Shown: positions 41,099 to 49,385 of the stretch, in pieces
Position numbering within the stretch: the first letter of the stretch is position 1
Layout of the letters: every line of letters begins with the position of its first letter
NCBI RefSeq assembly: GCF_024539815.1
Contig: NZ_JAHHIU010000097.1
Coordinates: forward strand, 1-50,365
From: Streptomyces hayashii
GTDB taxonomy: Bacteria > Actinomycetota > Actinomycetes > Streptomycetales > Streptomycetaceae
DNA: 50,365 nt
Direction: 5' to 3'
Notes under the pieces: model-generated
What the model saw: the letters and a program-made list of their open reading frames with translations, nothing else
Told to the model about the DNA's origin: nothing
Databases searched by the model: none
Made by a program: the position numbers and the translations under genes

Positions 41099-43027
41099 TC
41101 AGCGCAGCCCGCTGATCGGCCGTCCGTCGCTCAACTCGCCCTCCAGACCGGCCTGCGCGCCCTGCTTCGCCGCCACCGTCAGCAGGTTCCCCCGCCCGGA
41201 GCCGCGCACCCCGCCCGTCGACCGCACGGACGCCGTCTCCTTGTCGCCGGCCGCGAGGAGGTACCAGTGGCCGCCCTTGGACTTCCACAGCACCCCGGCC
41301 AGCACATGCGGATCGCGCGGACCGCACGCCGGGACGTCACCGGCCTTCGCCACGGCCGCCCCGAACAGCCCACCCGGCGTGTGGAACTGGGCCAGCACCC
41401 GGTTCCCGTCGCCCCGCCAGGTCTCGGCCCTGGTGCACACCCAGGCCGCCGAGCCGCTCCCGTCGGGCAGCGGCTGGCGCGCGTAGCCCCACGCGTTGAC
41501 CGTCCGCACGCCCTGCCCACGCGCGTCCGCCAGCGAACACGCGAACGGCGCCCAGGTCCGCAGCGCCTGCGCCCCGCTCGCCTCCCGGGCCGCGCCCGGA
41601 CGCCCCGCGGTGAGGCGGGCGGGGACGAGTTCGCCGAGGTCGCTGAGGAGGTGACCGCCCGAGGCGTCCGTCAGCTGGAGCACGTTCCACGTCGTGCACG
41701 CGCCGGTCCGGGCGGCCGGGCTGGCCAGCGGCGAGGTGATCCCGTCGGTCAGCGTCAGGTCCATCGCCCCGGCGCCCGGCTTCGACAGGTCCCGCTCGGC
41801 GGCCTTGGTCACCCAGGGGGCCGTGAGGTAGCGGACGTTGCCGTCGGCCCGGTCGAGCACCAGCGCGGCCGCCTCGGCGCCGGTCGCGCCGTCGACCCGG
41901 GCGAAGTCGAGGGCCGCCCCGGCCGTGCCGTCCCGGGGCTCCGCATAGCGGGCGATGCGCAGCCCGTCGTAGAGGATCACCACGCGCGCGTTGCCGACCT
42001 CGCCCGCGTAGAGGAGCTGTGGCGGACCGGCGGGGCCGCCGGCCGGCGTCTCCGGCGTGGCGGACACCTGGACGGTCTCGCCCGGGCGGGCCCAGACGGC
42101 GAGCGCGCGGCGCAGCAGCGTGGTGTCACGAGTCAGCGCGCCGCGCGCGGGCCACACCGAGAAGTCGGTGCGGGCGGAGGTCTTCCAGACGGTGGGGGAG
42201 ATCCTCACCAGCCGCCCGGGGTCGAGGGCGGCCTCGGCGGCCGGGTTCTGCGCGTACACCGGGGCGGCCGCGCCGTCCGGTCCCCAGCCGTCGCCGGGCA
42301 GCGCGACCAGTGCGCCGCACACGGCCAGCGCGGCCGCGGCGGCGAGCGCCGCCCTGGTGTGCCGGCGCCGGCGGATCAGATCGGTGGGCCGGGCCTGGAG
42401 GGCGCAGGGGTCGAACTCGGTGGATTCGGCGAGCAGCGCGTACTGCGCGGCCGGGACCCCGGCGGCCTCCCGCAGCGCCGCCTCCACCTCCTCGACGCCG
42501 GCCCCGGTCAGCGCCTCGCGCACATCGCCGTCGGGGAGCCGCTCCAGACCGCGCAGGACGTACGCGGCACGCGCCGGGCCCGACAGGGCGGCGAGCCGCT
42601 GGTCGAGGGCGAGTTCGTCGGCGCCGCCCGGGCGGGGGAACAGGCGCAGCCCCCACACCTGGGGGAACAGCGGCGGCAACTGCGCCCGCTTGGGCCAGGC
42701 CCGCAGCGTCAGCGGCAACCCCGCCTCCAGCGCCGTGCGGACCACCTGGAGACGGACGTACGCGTACCCGGGATCGCCGTCGCGGCCGGTGGACTGGGCC
42801 GGGATGACGGGAGCGGAGGCACGGCCGCGGGGCAGGGCGCGCTGGACGAGGGCGTGCGCGGTCAGGACGCGCCGGCCGCGGCCGAGGCCGGGCGGCAGCA
42901 CGAGATAGGCGAGCCGGACCAGACGCGGATAGTGCTCGACGAGCGCGGCTTCGGCCTGCTCTACGTCGACGATCCGGTCGGCGGCGGATCCGGCTGCGGG
43001 GCGAGGGGCGACATCCTGTGACTGCAC
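41099..43027 (-). CDS. Membrane protein with an ECF-sigma-like N-terminal region
   Basis: A 642-residue protein of unknown function. The cytosolic N-terminus (about 20-200) resembles SigE-type ECF sigma factors: EAALVEHYPRLVRLAYLVL like region 2, YVRLQVVRTALEA like the following helix, and LDQRLAALSGPARAAYVLRGLERLPDGDV like region 4. The DNA-contact sequences look eroded. One TM helix follows (about 226-244) and then about 400 extracytoplasmic residues without a recognised domain, containing several Cys and a Gly/Asp-rich pattern. The GTG at 43027 has no clear ribosome binding site. It may be an immobile sigma-derived sensor or a structural membrane protein. It is alone on its strand between unrelated genes. 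Confidence 0.75.
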   Translation of the reverse strand: MQSQDVAPRPAAGSAADRIVDVEQAEAALVEHYPRLVRLAYLVLPPGLGRGRRVLTAHALVQRALPRGRASAPVIPAQSTGRDGDPGYAYVRLQVVRTALEAGLPLTLRAWPKRAQLPPLFPQVWGLRLFPRPGGADELALDQRLAALSGPARAAYVLRGLERLPDGDVREALTGAGVEEVEAALREAAGVPAAQYALLAESTEFDPCALQARPTDLIRRRRHTRAALAAAAALAVCGALVALPGDGWGPDGAAAPVYAQNPAAEAALDPGRLVRISPTVWKTSARTDFSVWPARGALTRDTTLLRRALAVWARPGETVQVSATPETPAGGPAGPPQLLYAGEVGNARVVILYDGLRIARYAEPRDGTAGAALDFARVDGATGAEAAALVLDRADGNVRYLTAPWVTKAAERDLSKPGAGAMDLTLTDGITSPLASPAARTGACTTWNVLQLTDASGGHLLSDLGELVPARLTAGRPGAAREASGAQALRTWAPFACSLADARGQGVRTVNAWGYARQPLPDGSGSAAWVCTRAETWRGDGNRVLAQFHTPGGLFGAAVAKAGDVPACGPRDPHVLAGVLWKSKGGHWYLLAAGDKETASVRSTGGVRGSGRGNLLTVAAKQGAQAGLEGELSDGRPISGLR

Positions 43028-43338
43028 GCCCAGCAGAACGAGCGAGACGTGCGATGGTCACCGCGCCCGAACGGGACCGCGCACCGGCCGGGGGGCGGCT
43101 GCGCACCGGCCCGAGCGGCGGCTGCCGGGCGGTCCGCCGCCCGGCCCCTGACCGGCCGGCCGGTGTCACGCCGTCGGCCATCGGCTCGTCCGCCGGTCGG
43201 TCCGCGGCCCGTTTCCGCAGCTCCTCGGCCGTCGGCCGGCCACCCCGGGCGCTCCCCGTCCGCGCTTCGGCCCGCCCTTCGGTCCGTCCGTCGGTCCGCC
43301 CTTCGGTCCGTCGGTCGGTCCGGCTTCCGCTCTGCCGT
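43028..43338. other. Gap upstream of the sigma-like gene, with a 24-nt direct repeat
   Basis: No gene is supported in these 311 nt. A 24-nt unit beginning CGCCCTTCGGTCCGTC occurs twice in tandem (43273-43296 and 43297-43320), with drift in its last third, inside a longer GGTCCG/CGGTC-rich stretch. No promoter can be chosen. Confidence 0.6.
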
Positions 43339-43842
43339 TCAGTCGGTGACGAGCGCCCGTGCGTAGTTGGCCATCGAACGCTGGTAGCGCGGCAGATGAG
43401 GGGCCAGGGCGCCGAGGACGAGAGACAGCCCCTCGCGGTCCCGGCCGAGGCTCGACAGGCACAGGGCCAGCGTGGCGCGCACGGCGTCGTCCAACTCGTC
43501 GGACGGAGCAGCCAGTTCGGGGGTCAGCAGCTCGACGCCCTCCTGTGCGCGGCCGATGTTGCGCAGCGAGCTGGAGAGCTGGATCTTGGCGCGCCTGCCC
43601 TTGTAGCCGCTGACGTCGCCCAGGCCGCGGGCGATCGCCTCCCGGTACAGGGGGGCCGCCAGGTCCGAATGGCCGGTCGAGTCCCAGGCGCAGGCCTGCT
43701 CGAAGGGGCCCAGCGGGCTGTTCTCGGGCAGCTCGGCGACGAGCGCGTCGATCACGGCCCGGAAGTCCGCCGCTTTCTCCTCCGGGTAGTCGTCGAAGGA
43801 GGCCCAGGCGGCGGTCACGCGATCTTCCCAGTCTTGGTTCAC
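43339..43842 (-). CDS. Tetratricopeptide-repeat (Tpr_5-type) protein
   Basis: A 167-residue all-helical cytosolic protein. Helix pairs with TPR spacing run through most of it (GPFEQACAWDSTGHSDLAAPLYREAIARGL, SSLRNIGRAQEGVELLTPEL and SLGRDREGLSLVLGAL regions), as in the small bacterial TPR proteins of the Tpr_5 type. It probably acts as a protein-binding scaffold; the partner is unknown. The start is GTG at 43842 with GTGAG upstream. It is divergent from the lipoprotein gene, with 100 nt between starts. Confidence 0.8.
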   Translation of the reverse strand: MNQDWEDRVTAAWASFDDYPEEKAADFRAVIDALVAELPENSPLGPFEQACAWDSTGHSDLAAPLYREAIARGLGDVSGYKGRRAKIQLSSSLRNIGRAQEGVELLTPELAAPSDELDDAVRATLALCLSSLGRDREGLSLVLGALAPHLPRYQRSMANYARALVTD

Positions 43843-43942
43843 CGGCTCACTTTCGCACGCGTGTCCCCACCTGGCACCGGTATTTTGAGCACACCGCGCG
43901 CGGGAGCCGTATCCAGGGCGAGGCTCTCGCTTGGAGGAACAG

Positions 43943-44356
43943 ATGAAGATGACCCGACCGATGCTCGCGGCGGCGGCCGCCGCGGCGGCGCTGCTGCTGG
44001 CGGGATGCTCTTCCGGCGGCTCCGGGAAGGCCGAGGTGTCCATCCCCCGGGTGGCGACCGGCAGCCTGGAGCAGCTGGCCGCCGAGGTGAAGTGCACACC
44101 GGACATGCAGACCGACGCGGACGAGATCCGCCAGGCCATCTGCAAGAACGCCGACGGCAGGTTCATCCTCGCCACGTTCGCCACGGACCGCGGACTGCGC
44201 GAGTGGATCAACACGGCCAAGGACTACGGCGGTCACTACCTCGTGGGCCGCAAGTGGGTGGCCGTCGGCGAGGACGCCACGGTCGCCGCGCTGCGCACCA
44301 CGCTCGGCGGGGACATCGAGGAGGGGACCGACCACTCCGCGCACGCGGGTCACTGA
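43943..44356 (+). CDS. Small lipoprotein of unknown function
   Basis: A 137-residue exported lipoprotein. The signal (a run of eight Ala, then LLLAGC) places the lipidated residue at Cys22. The mature part has two further Cys (near KCTPDM and AICKNAD), which could form a disulfide, and a His-rich C-terminus (DHSAHAGH). The fold is not recognised; the GRFILATFATDRGLREWI stretch suggests a small alpha/beta domain. TTGGAGGA precedes the ATG at 43943. A long terminator follows. Confidence 0.82.
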   Translation: MKMTRPMLAAAAAAAALLLAGCSSGGSGKAEVSIPRVATGSLEQLAAEVKCTPDMQTDADEIRQAICKNADGRFILATFATDRGLREWINTAKDYGGHYLVGRKWVAVGEDATVAALRTTLGGDIEEGTDHSAHAGH

Positions 44357-44379
44357 ACTCCGGTCCTTCTCCGGACAGC

Positions 44380-44417
44380 AGAGAGCCGGCGGTGGGAGAT
44401 CCCACCGCCGGCTCTCT
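44380..44417. terminator. Two-way terminator between the lipoprotein and DUF1996 genes
   Basis: A perfect 17-bp stem, AGAGAGCCGGCGGTGGG (44380-44396) with CCCACCGCCGGCTCTCT (44401-44417), with a 4-nt loop, sits midway between two convergent stop codons. Confidence 0.9.
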
Positions 44418-44440
44418 CATGCGGTCATCGTGTCAGTGTG

Positions 44441-46060
44441 TCACTGGCAGCGCTGGCCGTTGTTCACGCAGTTGGCGATCTTGTTCGCCAGGCCGTTCTT
44501 CGTGATGCTGATGAAGTCGTCGTGGTCGGTGGACGGCTTGTGGAGCTGCTCCGGGAAGCCGTCGACCGCGTAGGCGTTCTTCACCTGACCGTTCTGGATG
44601 ACCGGCGCGGGCACGCTGTAGATGAGACGCATCGTCAGCTGCGGGATGGCCTTGAAGCCGTTCTGGCAGTTGCCGTTGGCGTCGGCGAAGGCCACGTGCG
44701 AACGGTGGTTGGCGCTGTCGATGTTCTTGCCGTCCCAGCAGCTCTGGAAGGCGAACGAGCGGACGACCTTGCTGCCCTGGGGGCAGATCGGGTACTGCTC
44801 GGTCAGCTGCACCTTGTTCTCGAAGCCGGTGCAGCTCCAGTGCGCGTTGGCGTTGGCCAGACCGTTGGTGGTGGTCTTGGCGTCACCCGTGATGATCCGC
44901 AGGAACTGCGGCATCGCGACGACCTTGCTCTTCGGGCTGCCGACGTACTTGATCTCGGCCTGCTGAGCGGTCAGGATCTTGCCGACGTTGCCTTCCTTGC
45001 CGCCGCCGTCCCGGTTCTGGTCGAACTCCTGGGTGCCGTTCTGCAGACGCAGCACGGGCCAGTAGTAGGACGACAGGTCGCTCTTGTTCGAGCAGCTGGT
45101 CCCGCCCTGCAGGAACGTGTTGTTGCTGGAGAACGCGTTGATCTTCTGGTTGCCGACGTAGTCGTGCGTGTGGTGCGCGCCGTTGGTCACGCCGGGCGCC
45201 ACGATCACGTTGTCGGTGTTGAAGTTCTTGTTCGCGTTCACGCCGCAGGACACGGTGAACGTGCCGTTCGAGGCCTTGCCGTTCTTGCCGGGCTTGGCCT
45301 TGACGTTCGCCTGGACCTTCGTGATGTCGACGAAGTCCGAGGCGACGGGGCCGTTGCCGCCCTGACCGCCGTTGCCGCCCTGCTGCTGGCCGCCGTTGTT
45401 CTGACCGCCGTTGTTCTGACCGCCGTTGTTCTGGCCGCCGTTCTGCTGGCCGCCGTTCTGCTGCTGACCGCCGTTGTTCTGCTGGCCGCCGTTGTTCTGG
45501 CCGCCGTTCTGCTGCTGGCCACCGTTGTTCTGCTGGCCGCCGTTGTTCTGGCCGCCGTTGTTCTGCCCGGCGTTCGTGTTGTTCGCCGCCTGCGTGGTGC
45601 AGGCCGCGAGCTGGCTCAGCGAGTTGTCGAACTGGCCGCCCGAGCGCTGGATGTTGATGCGGATCCGGTCGATCGTCGCGGCCCGCTTCTCCTTGAGGGG
45701 GCCGACGATCGCGTTCTGCACGAAACCGGAGTCACCGGCCTGGGCCTGGCGCGTCGAGGCGAGCCGGGCGTAGGCCTCGGTGATCTGCTTGTCGAGGTTG
45801 GCCAGCTCGGTCGCGACGCCCTGCTTGGCCCCGTTGGGCACGCTCGTCAGCTTCTGCCCCACGTCCGGGCAGGAGATGGTGGCGACCTGCACTGCCGCGT
45901 TGGCGGCCTTGGTCTCGTTCTGGCCCGAGCTGTTCGACTCGTGCGCCGAAGCGTAGAAGTTCGCCCAGATCAGCCCGCCCCCGCCGAGCGCTAGGGCCGC
46001 CGATGCTGCCACGGCCTTGGTGGCCATCGACGAACGGCGTTTACGTGTGTTGCGTCCCAT
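44441..46060 (-). CDS. Exported DUF1996 protein with a long Asn/Gln/Gly tract
   Basis: A 539-residue surface or secreted protein. The N-terminus is basic (MGRNTRKRRSS) followed by a hydrophobic signal/anchor (about 14-36). Residues about 40-160 form a helical region with two Cys. Residues about 163-238 are nearly pure Asn, Gln and Gly in NNGGQ-type repeats. The C-terminal DUF1996 domain (about 245-539) has the conserved His/Cys features GAHHTHDYVGN, SSYYWPVL and CWDGKNIDSANHRSHVAF. DUF1996 has no proven function; relatives occur in fungi and actinobacteria and some resemble secreted wall or carbohydrate proteins. GAGGAG precedes the ATG at 46060. Confidence 0.85.
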   Translation of the reverse strand: MGRNTRKRRSSMATKAVAASAALALGGGGLIWANFYASAHESNSSGQNETKAANAAVQVATISCPDVGQKLTSVPNGAKQGVATELANLDKQITEAYARLASTRQAQAGDSGFVQNAIVGPLKEKRAATIDRIRINIQRSGGQFDNSLSQLAACTTQAANNTNAGQNNGGQNNGGQQNNGGQQQNGGQNNGGQQNNGGQQQNGGQQNGGQNNGGQNNGGQNNGGQQQGGNGGQGGNGPVASDFVDITKVQANVKAKPGKNGKASNGTFTVSCGVNANKNFNTDNVIVAPGVTNGAHHTHDYVGNQKINAFSSNNTFLQGGTSCSNKSDLSSYYWPVLRLQNGTQEFDQNRDGGGKEGNVGKILTAQQAEIKYVGSPKSKVVAMPQFLRIITGDAKTTTNGLANANAHWSCTGFENKVQLTEQYPICPQGSKVVRSFAFQSCWDGKNIDSANHRSHVAFADANGNCQNGFKAIPQLTMRLIYSVPAPVIQNGQVKNAYAVDGFPEQLHKPSTDHDDFISITKNGLANKIANCVNNGQRCQ

Positions 46061-46115
46061 GGAACTCCTCTGACTTCCTTGCGGGGCAGCATCGAGGCGC
46101 CCGACAGGAGTGAAG

Positions 46116-46170
46116 CTGAAGCTGCTTCCTCCCTTACGCACCACGCCTCACAGGTGTTCAGCAGCTTCAG
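46116..46170 (-). promoter_or_regulatory. Stem-loop in the 5' region of the DUF1996 gene
   Basis: CTGAAGCTGCT (46116-46126) and AGCAGCTTCAG (46160-46170) form a perfect 11-bp inverted repeat around 33 nt, 56-110 nt before the start codon. The loop, read on the minus strand, contains GTAAGGGAGGA. It does not match a riboswitch class I know, but the layout is that of a structured leader or a looped operator. Confidence 0.5.
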
Positions 46171-46236
46171 AAATTCATGAGACGTCCCTGCGACAAAACA
46201 GCCCCAAAACCCTCACACCACGTGGCAGTTGGCGGC

Positions 46237-46893
46237 TCAGTCATCCCGGTCCAGATAGGCCAGCACCGCCAGCACCCTGCGGTTGTCGTCGTCCGAGACC
46301 TCCAGACCCAGCTTCACGAAAATGTTCGCGGTGTGTTTGGCGACCGCCCGCTCGGTGACGACCAGACTGCCCGCGATCGCCGCGTTCGACCGGCCTTGCG
46401 CCATCAGCTCCAGAACCTCCCGTTCGCGGGGGGTGAGCCGGTCCACCGGCCCCCGGCCGTCGTGCGCCCGCCTGGCCAGCAGCTGCTGGATCACCTGCGG
46501 GTCCATCGCCGTGCCGCCCGCGGCGACCCGCCGCACGGCGTCCACGAACTGCTCCGCGTCGAACACCCGGTCCTTCAGCAGATAGCCGACTCCGCCGCTG
46601 CCGTCGGCGAGCAGCTCGCGCGCGTACAGCTGCTCGACGTGCTGGGAGAGGACGAGCACCGGCAGTCCCGGTCTCCTGCGGCGGGCCTCCAGCGCGCACT
46701 GAAGACCCTCGTCCGTGTGCGTGGGCGGGAGCCGGACGTCGACCACGGCGACGTCCGGCTCCAGTTCGGCGAGGGCCCGCCCCAGTTCGGGCCCGGTCTC
46801 GACCGCGGCGGCGATCTCGAAGTCGTAGGCCTCCAGCAGCCGGACGAGACCGTCCCGCAGCAGGAAGAGGTCTTCGGCTAGGACAACACGCAA
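46237..46893 (-). CDS. NarL/FixJ-family response regulator
   Basis: A 218-residue regulator with a receiver domain (about 1-118; acceptor Asp52 in VAVVDVRLP, acidic Glu7-Asp8, Lys107 in YLLKD) and a LuxR-type HTH (about 148-210; LTPREREVLELMAQGRSNAAIAGSLVVTERAVAKH). The start is an unusual TTG at 46893 with GGAG 5 nt upstream; no in-frame ATG or GTG fits. It overlaps the end of the histidine kinase gene by 16 nt, so the pair is translationally linked. The target genes are unknown. Confidence 0.93.
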   Translation of the reverse strand: MRVVLAEDLFLLRDGLVRLLEAYDFEIAAAVETGPELGRALAELEPDVAVVDVRLPPTHTDEGLQCALEARRRRPGLPVLVLSQHVEQLYARELLADGSGGVGYLLKDRVFDAEQFVDAVRRVAAGGTAMDPQVIQQLLARRAHDGRGPVDRLTPREREVLELMAQGRSNAAIAGSLVVTERAVAKHTANIFVKLGLEVSDDDNRRVLAVLAYLDRDD

Positions 46894-48161
46894 GGGATCT
46901 CCATGGTCACCATGGTGGGACCGCCGGCGGGCGAGCCGACGGCCAGGACGCCGTCGAATGTACCGAGTCGGCGCTCGATCCCGGCCAGCCCCGAGCCCGC
47001 CCCGATCGCCGCGCCGCCCTTGCCGTTGTCGGTGACGGAGATCCGCAGGCTGCCGTCCGAGTGGCGCAGGTCGACCCAGATCCGGTCGGCGCCGGAGTGC
47101 TTGACCGCGTTGGTGAGCACCTCGCTCACCGCGAAGTAGGCCGCCGACTCCACGGGAGCGTCCGCACGGCCGCCCTCGATGTCGACGCTCACCTCGGTGG
47201 CGATCGGCAGCCGCAGCGCCAACGCCCGCACCGCGTCGCCGAGTCCGCGCTCGGCCAGCACCGGCGGATGGATGCCGCGCACCAGGTCGCGCAGCTCGGT
47301 GAGCGCCTCGGCGGACGACCGACGGGCCTGCGCGAGCAGTTCCTTGGCCTTCTCCGGGTTCTTGTCGACGAGCATCTCGACGGTGCCGAGGTCCATGCCC
47401 ATCGCCACCAGCCGGGCCTGGGCGCCGTCGTGCAGATCCCGTTCGATGCGCCGCAGCTCGGCGGCGGACGTGTCCACGGCGTCCCGCCGGGTGTCCGTCA
47501 ACACCCGGACACGCTCGGCCAGTTCGGCCTGCGTGGGGGAGAGCGCGGCCCGGGTGAGGCGGAAGTGGTTGGCCAGCAGACGCGGGGCGTGGAAGTGGCC
47601 GAGCACCAGGAGCACGCAGGCCAGGGCCGCCGCGCCGAAGGCCGACGCCTGGCCGGTGACGGGCACGAAGCCGTACCAGTAGGCGTCGCCGGTCGCGTCC
47701 CGGTACACCCGCCACATCCCGGCCGCCAGCGCGAACCCCTCCAGCGCGTAGAGGAGCAGCGCGGCCGGAAGCAGCGCGGTGAGATAGCCGGCCGTCATGT
47801 CGACCAGAAGCCACCGCAGATCACGCCAGGTCGCCGGGTCCCGGAGCATCGCGGCCGTGCGCGCCCACGGCTTCGCGTCCCGGGGCACCGGACGGTAGGC
47901 CGAGGGGATGCGTATCCCGCACCACTTCGCCGCGAGGGCCCGCCGCCGGTCGGCGAAGGACCGCACCCAGGTGAGCGCCCACGGCGTCGTGATCAGCCCG
48001 ACCCCCACGACCGGGACGAGCGCGATCGAGACGACGGCGACCGTGTAGCACAGGATGGCCTCGGGCAGGGACACCAGGGCCAGGACGAAGGCCCGGCCGG
48101 AGGCCAGCGCCGCCGCCCGCGCCCGGGTGCTCGTGCTGCCGCTTTGCGTGTTGGCGTTCAT
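46878..48161 (-). CDS. Sensor histidine kinase (HisKA_3 type)
   Basis: A 427-residue membrane kinase. The N-terminal sensor half has about four to five TM segments (about 27-60, 118-148 and 172-190), like the DUF1707/YxjM-type kinases of actinobacteria, with no large outside loop, so it probably senses a membrane-linked signal. The dimerisation helix carries His244 (RRIERDLHDGAQARLVAMGM). The ATPase has SEVLTNAVKHSGA (N box), SVTDNGKGG (G1) and GSGLAGIERRLGTFDG (G2). The ATG at 48161 has no Shine-Dalgarno; a GTGACC-N17-GAGACT promoter ends 6 nt before it, so the message may be leaderless. It phosphorylates the overlapping response regulator. Confidence 0.93.
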   Translation of the reverse strand: MNANTQSGSTSTRARAAALASGRAFVLALVSLPEAILCYTVAVVSIALVPVVGVGLITTPWALTWVRSFADRRRALAAKWCGIRIPSAYRPVPRDAKPWARTAAMLRDPATWRDLRWLLVDMTAGYLTALLPAALLLYALEGFALAAGMWRVYRDATGDAYWYGFVPVTGQASAFGAAALACVLLVLGHFHAPRLLANHFRLTRAALSPTQAELAERVRVLTDTRRDAVDTSAAELRRIERDLHDGAQARLVAMGMDLGTVEMLVDKNPEKAKELLAQARRSSAEALTELRDLVRGIHPPVLAERGLGDAVRALALRLPIATEVSVDIEGGRADAPVESAAYFAVSEVLTNAVKHSGADRIWVDLRHSDGSLRISVTDNGKGGAAIGAGSGLAGIERRLGTFDGVLAVGSPAGGPTMVTMEIPCVLS

Positions 48162-48213
48162 GGCGTCAGTCTCGCGGACCGCTTATCGGCGGTCACTGGG
48201 CCGAGGTCCCCGC

Positions 48214-49320
48214 TCAGGGGGTGGTGGCAGATACACCCCCCGGGTCCGGGAAGCCGTCCCCCGCGGCTTGCGGGTCCGCGGCTTGCGGGTCCGCGGCTCG
48301 CGGGTCCGCAGCTTGCGTGGCCGCCGTGAGCACCTTCGCCTCGACCTCCGGGTCCAGACCCTTGCGGGGCCGGTCCGGACGATGGGGCGCGACGCCGCCG
48401 ATCGACGTCAGCCAGCTCCAGGTGTCGGCGACGGTCTCCTCGACCGGGCGGCAGACGAGCCCCGCCGTGACCGCCCGCGAGACGTCGGCCGCGTGCAGGG
48501 CGTCGTGCATGTCGGTGCCCGGCGGCACCCACACCGGCAGCTCGGTCCATGGCTCGATGCCCGCGTCGAGGACGATCTCCGGCGCGGTCCAGCGCAGTTC
48601 GGCGTCCGAGCCGGTGGCGCGCACGCACGCCTCCAGCAGTTCGCCCATCGTCGCGTGGCCCTGCGGGCTCATCAGGTTGTACGGCCCGCCGAGCTCCCGC
48701 TCGACCGCGCCCAGGATCCACGCGGCGAGGTCGCGGACGTCGACGTACTGGAGGGGCAGACCGTGCGGGCCGGGCGCGAGGACCGGGCCGCCGCGCGCGA
48801 TCCGGGTCAGCCACCAGGGCAGCCGGCCGACGTTCTCGTACGGGCCGAGGATCAGCCCGGCCCGTACGAGGACGCTGCCGCGCTCACCGAAGGCGTCGAG
48901 GGCGGCCAGCTCGCCGCCGCGCTTGTCCCGGGCGTAGTCGCTCTGCCCGGCGCCGGGTTCGGCGCCCTCGACGACCGCCGCGTCCTCGGCATACCCGGCG
49001 GGCGGGGCCCAGGCGTACACCGAGCAGCTCGACACGTACACATACCGGCGGGCGCGGCCCCGCAGCAGCCGCGCCGCGTCGTGCACCGCGCGCGGCGCTC
49101 CCGACCAGGTGTCCACGACGGCGTCCCAGTCGCCTTCGCCCGGACCGGAGAGCGCGGCGAGGCCCCCGGGCGCGGTGCGGTCGCCGGTCAGCGACCGGAC
49201 ACCGGGAACCGGCGTCTGCCGGCCCCGGTTGAGGACCGTCACGTCCCAGCCCCGGCCGAGGGCCGCCTCCACGACGGCCCGCCCCGCGAACTCCGTCCCG
49301 CCCAGCACCAGAAGTCTCAT
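48214..49320 (-). CDS. NAD-dependent epimerase/reductase-like protein (extended SDR)
   Basis: A 368-residue cytosolic protein of the atypical extended SDR group. It starts with the dinucleotide loop LVLGGTEFAGRAVV, continues with YVYVSSCSVYA and SDYARDKRGGEL (the Tyr-x3-Lys pair) and AGLILGPYENVGRLPWWL, and includes a nucleotide-sugar-type C-terminal half. In Streptomyces such proteins are usually annotated as reductases or sugar epimerases; the substrate is unknown. The last 30 residues are a tandem AADPQ/AADPR repeat that looks disordered. The ATG at 49320 lacks a Shine-Dalgarno and has CACAGT 6 nt upstream, suggesting leaderless translation. Confidence 0.85.
   Translation of the reverse strand: MRLLVLGGTEFAGRAVVEAALGRGWDVTVLNRGRQTPVPGVRSLTGDRTAPGGLAALSGPGEGDWDAVVDTWSGAPRAVHDAARLLRGRARRYVYVSSCSVYAWAPPAGYAEDAAVVEGAEPGAGQSDYARDKRGGELAALDAFGERGSVLVRAGLILGPYENVGRLPWWLTRIARGGPVLAPGPHGLPLQYVDVRDLAAWILGAVERELGGPYNLMSPQGHATMGELLEACVRATGSDAELRWTAPEIVLDAGIEPWTELPVWVPPGTDMHDALHAADVSRAVTAGLVCRPVEETVADTWSWLTSIGGVAPHRPDRPRKGLDPEVEAKVLTAATQAADPRAADPQAADPQAAGDGFPDPGGVSATTP
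48262..48321. repeat. 15-nt in-frame tandem repeat in the epimerase-like gene
   Basis: Two identical CGCGGCTTGCGGGTC units (48262-48291) are followed by one with a single change and one degenerate copy. They encode repeated Ala-Ala-Asp-Pro-Gln/Arg near the C-terminus. Because the unit is a multiple of three, copy-number change would lengthen or shorten the tail without a frameshift. Confidence 0.85.
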
Positions 49321-49385
49321 GCCGTGACTGTGCCCGGTCCGGGCGCGACGCGGAACGGCGCTCTGCCGTCGGCAGACGAACCGGG

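Noticed and set aside
45355..45580. Repetitive DNA in the DUF1996 gene taken as a possible CRISPR array
   Set aside because: The repeats are codon-level NNGGQ-type coding repeats, in frame, with no spacers of constant length.
46116..46170. Possible c-di-AMP (ydaO-type) riboswitch before the DUF1996 gene
   Set aside because: The conserved core sequences of that class are not present; only a simple stem with a purine-rich loop is seen.
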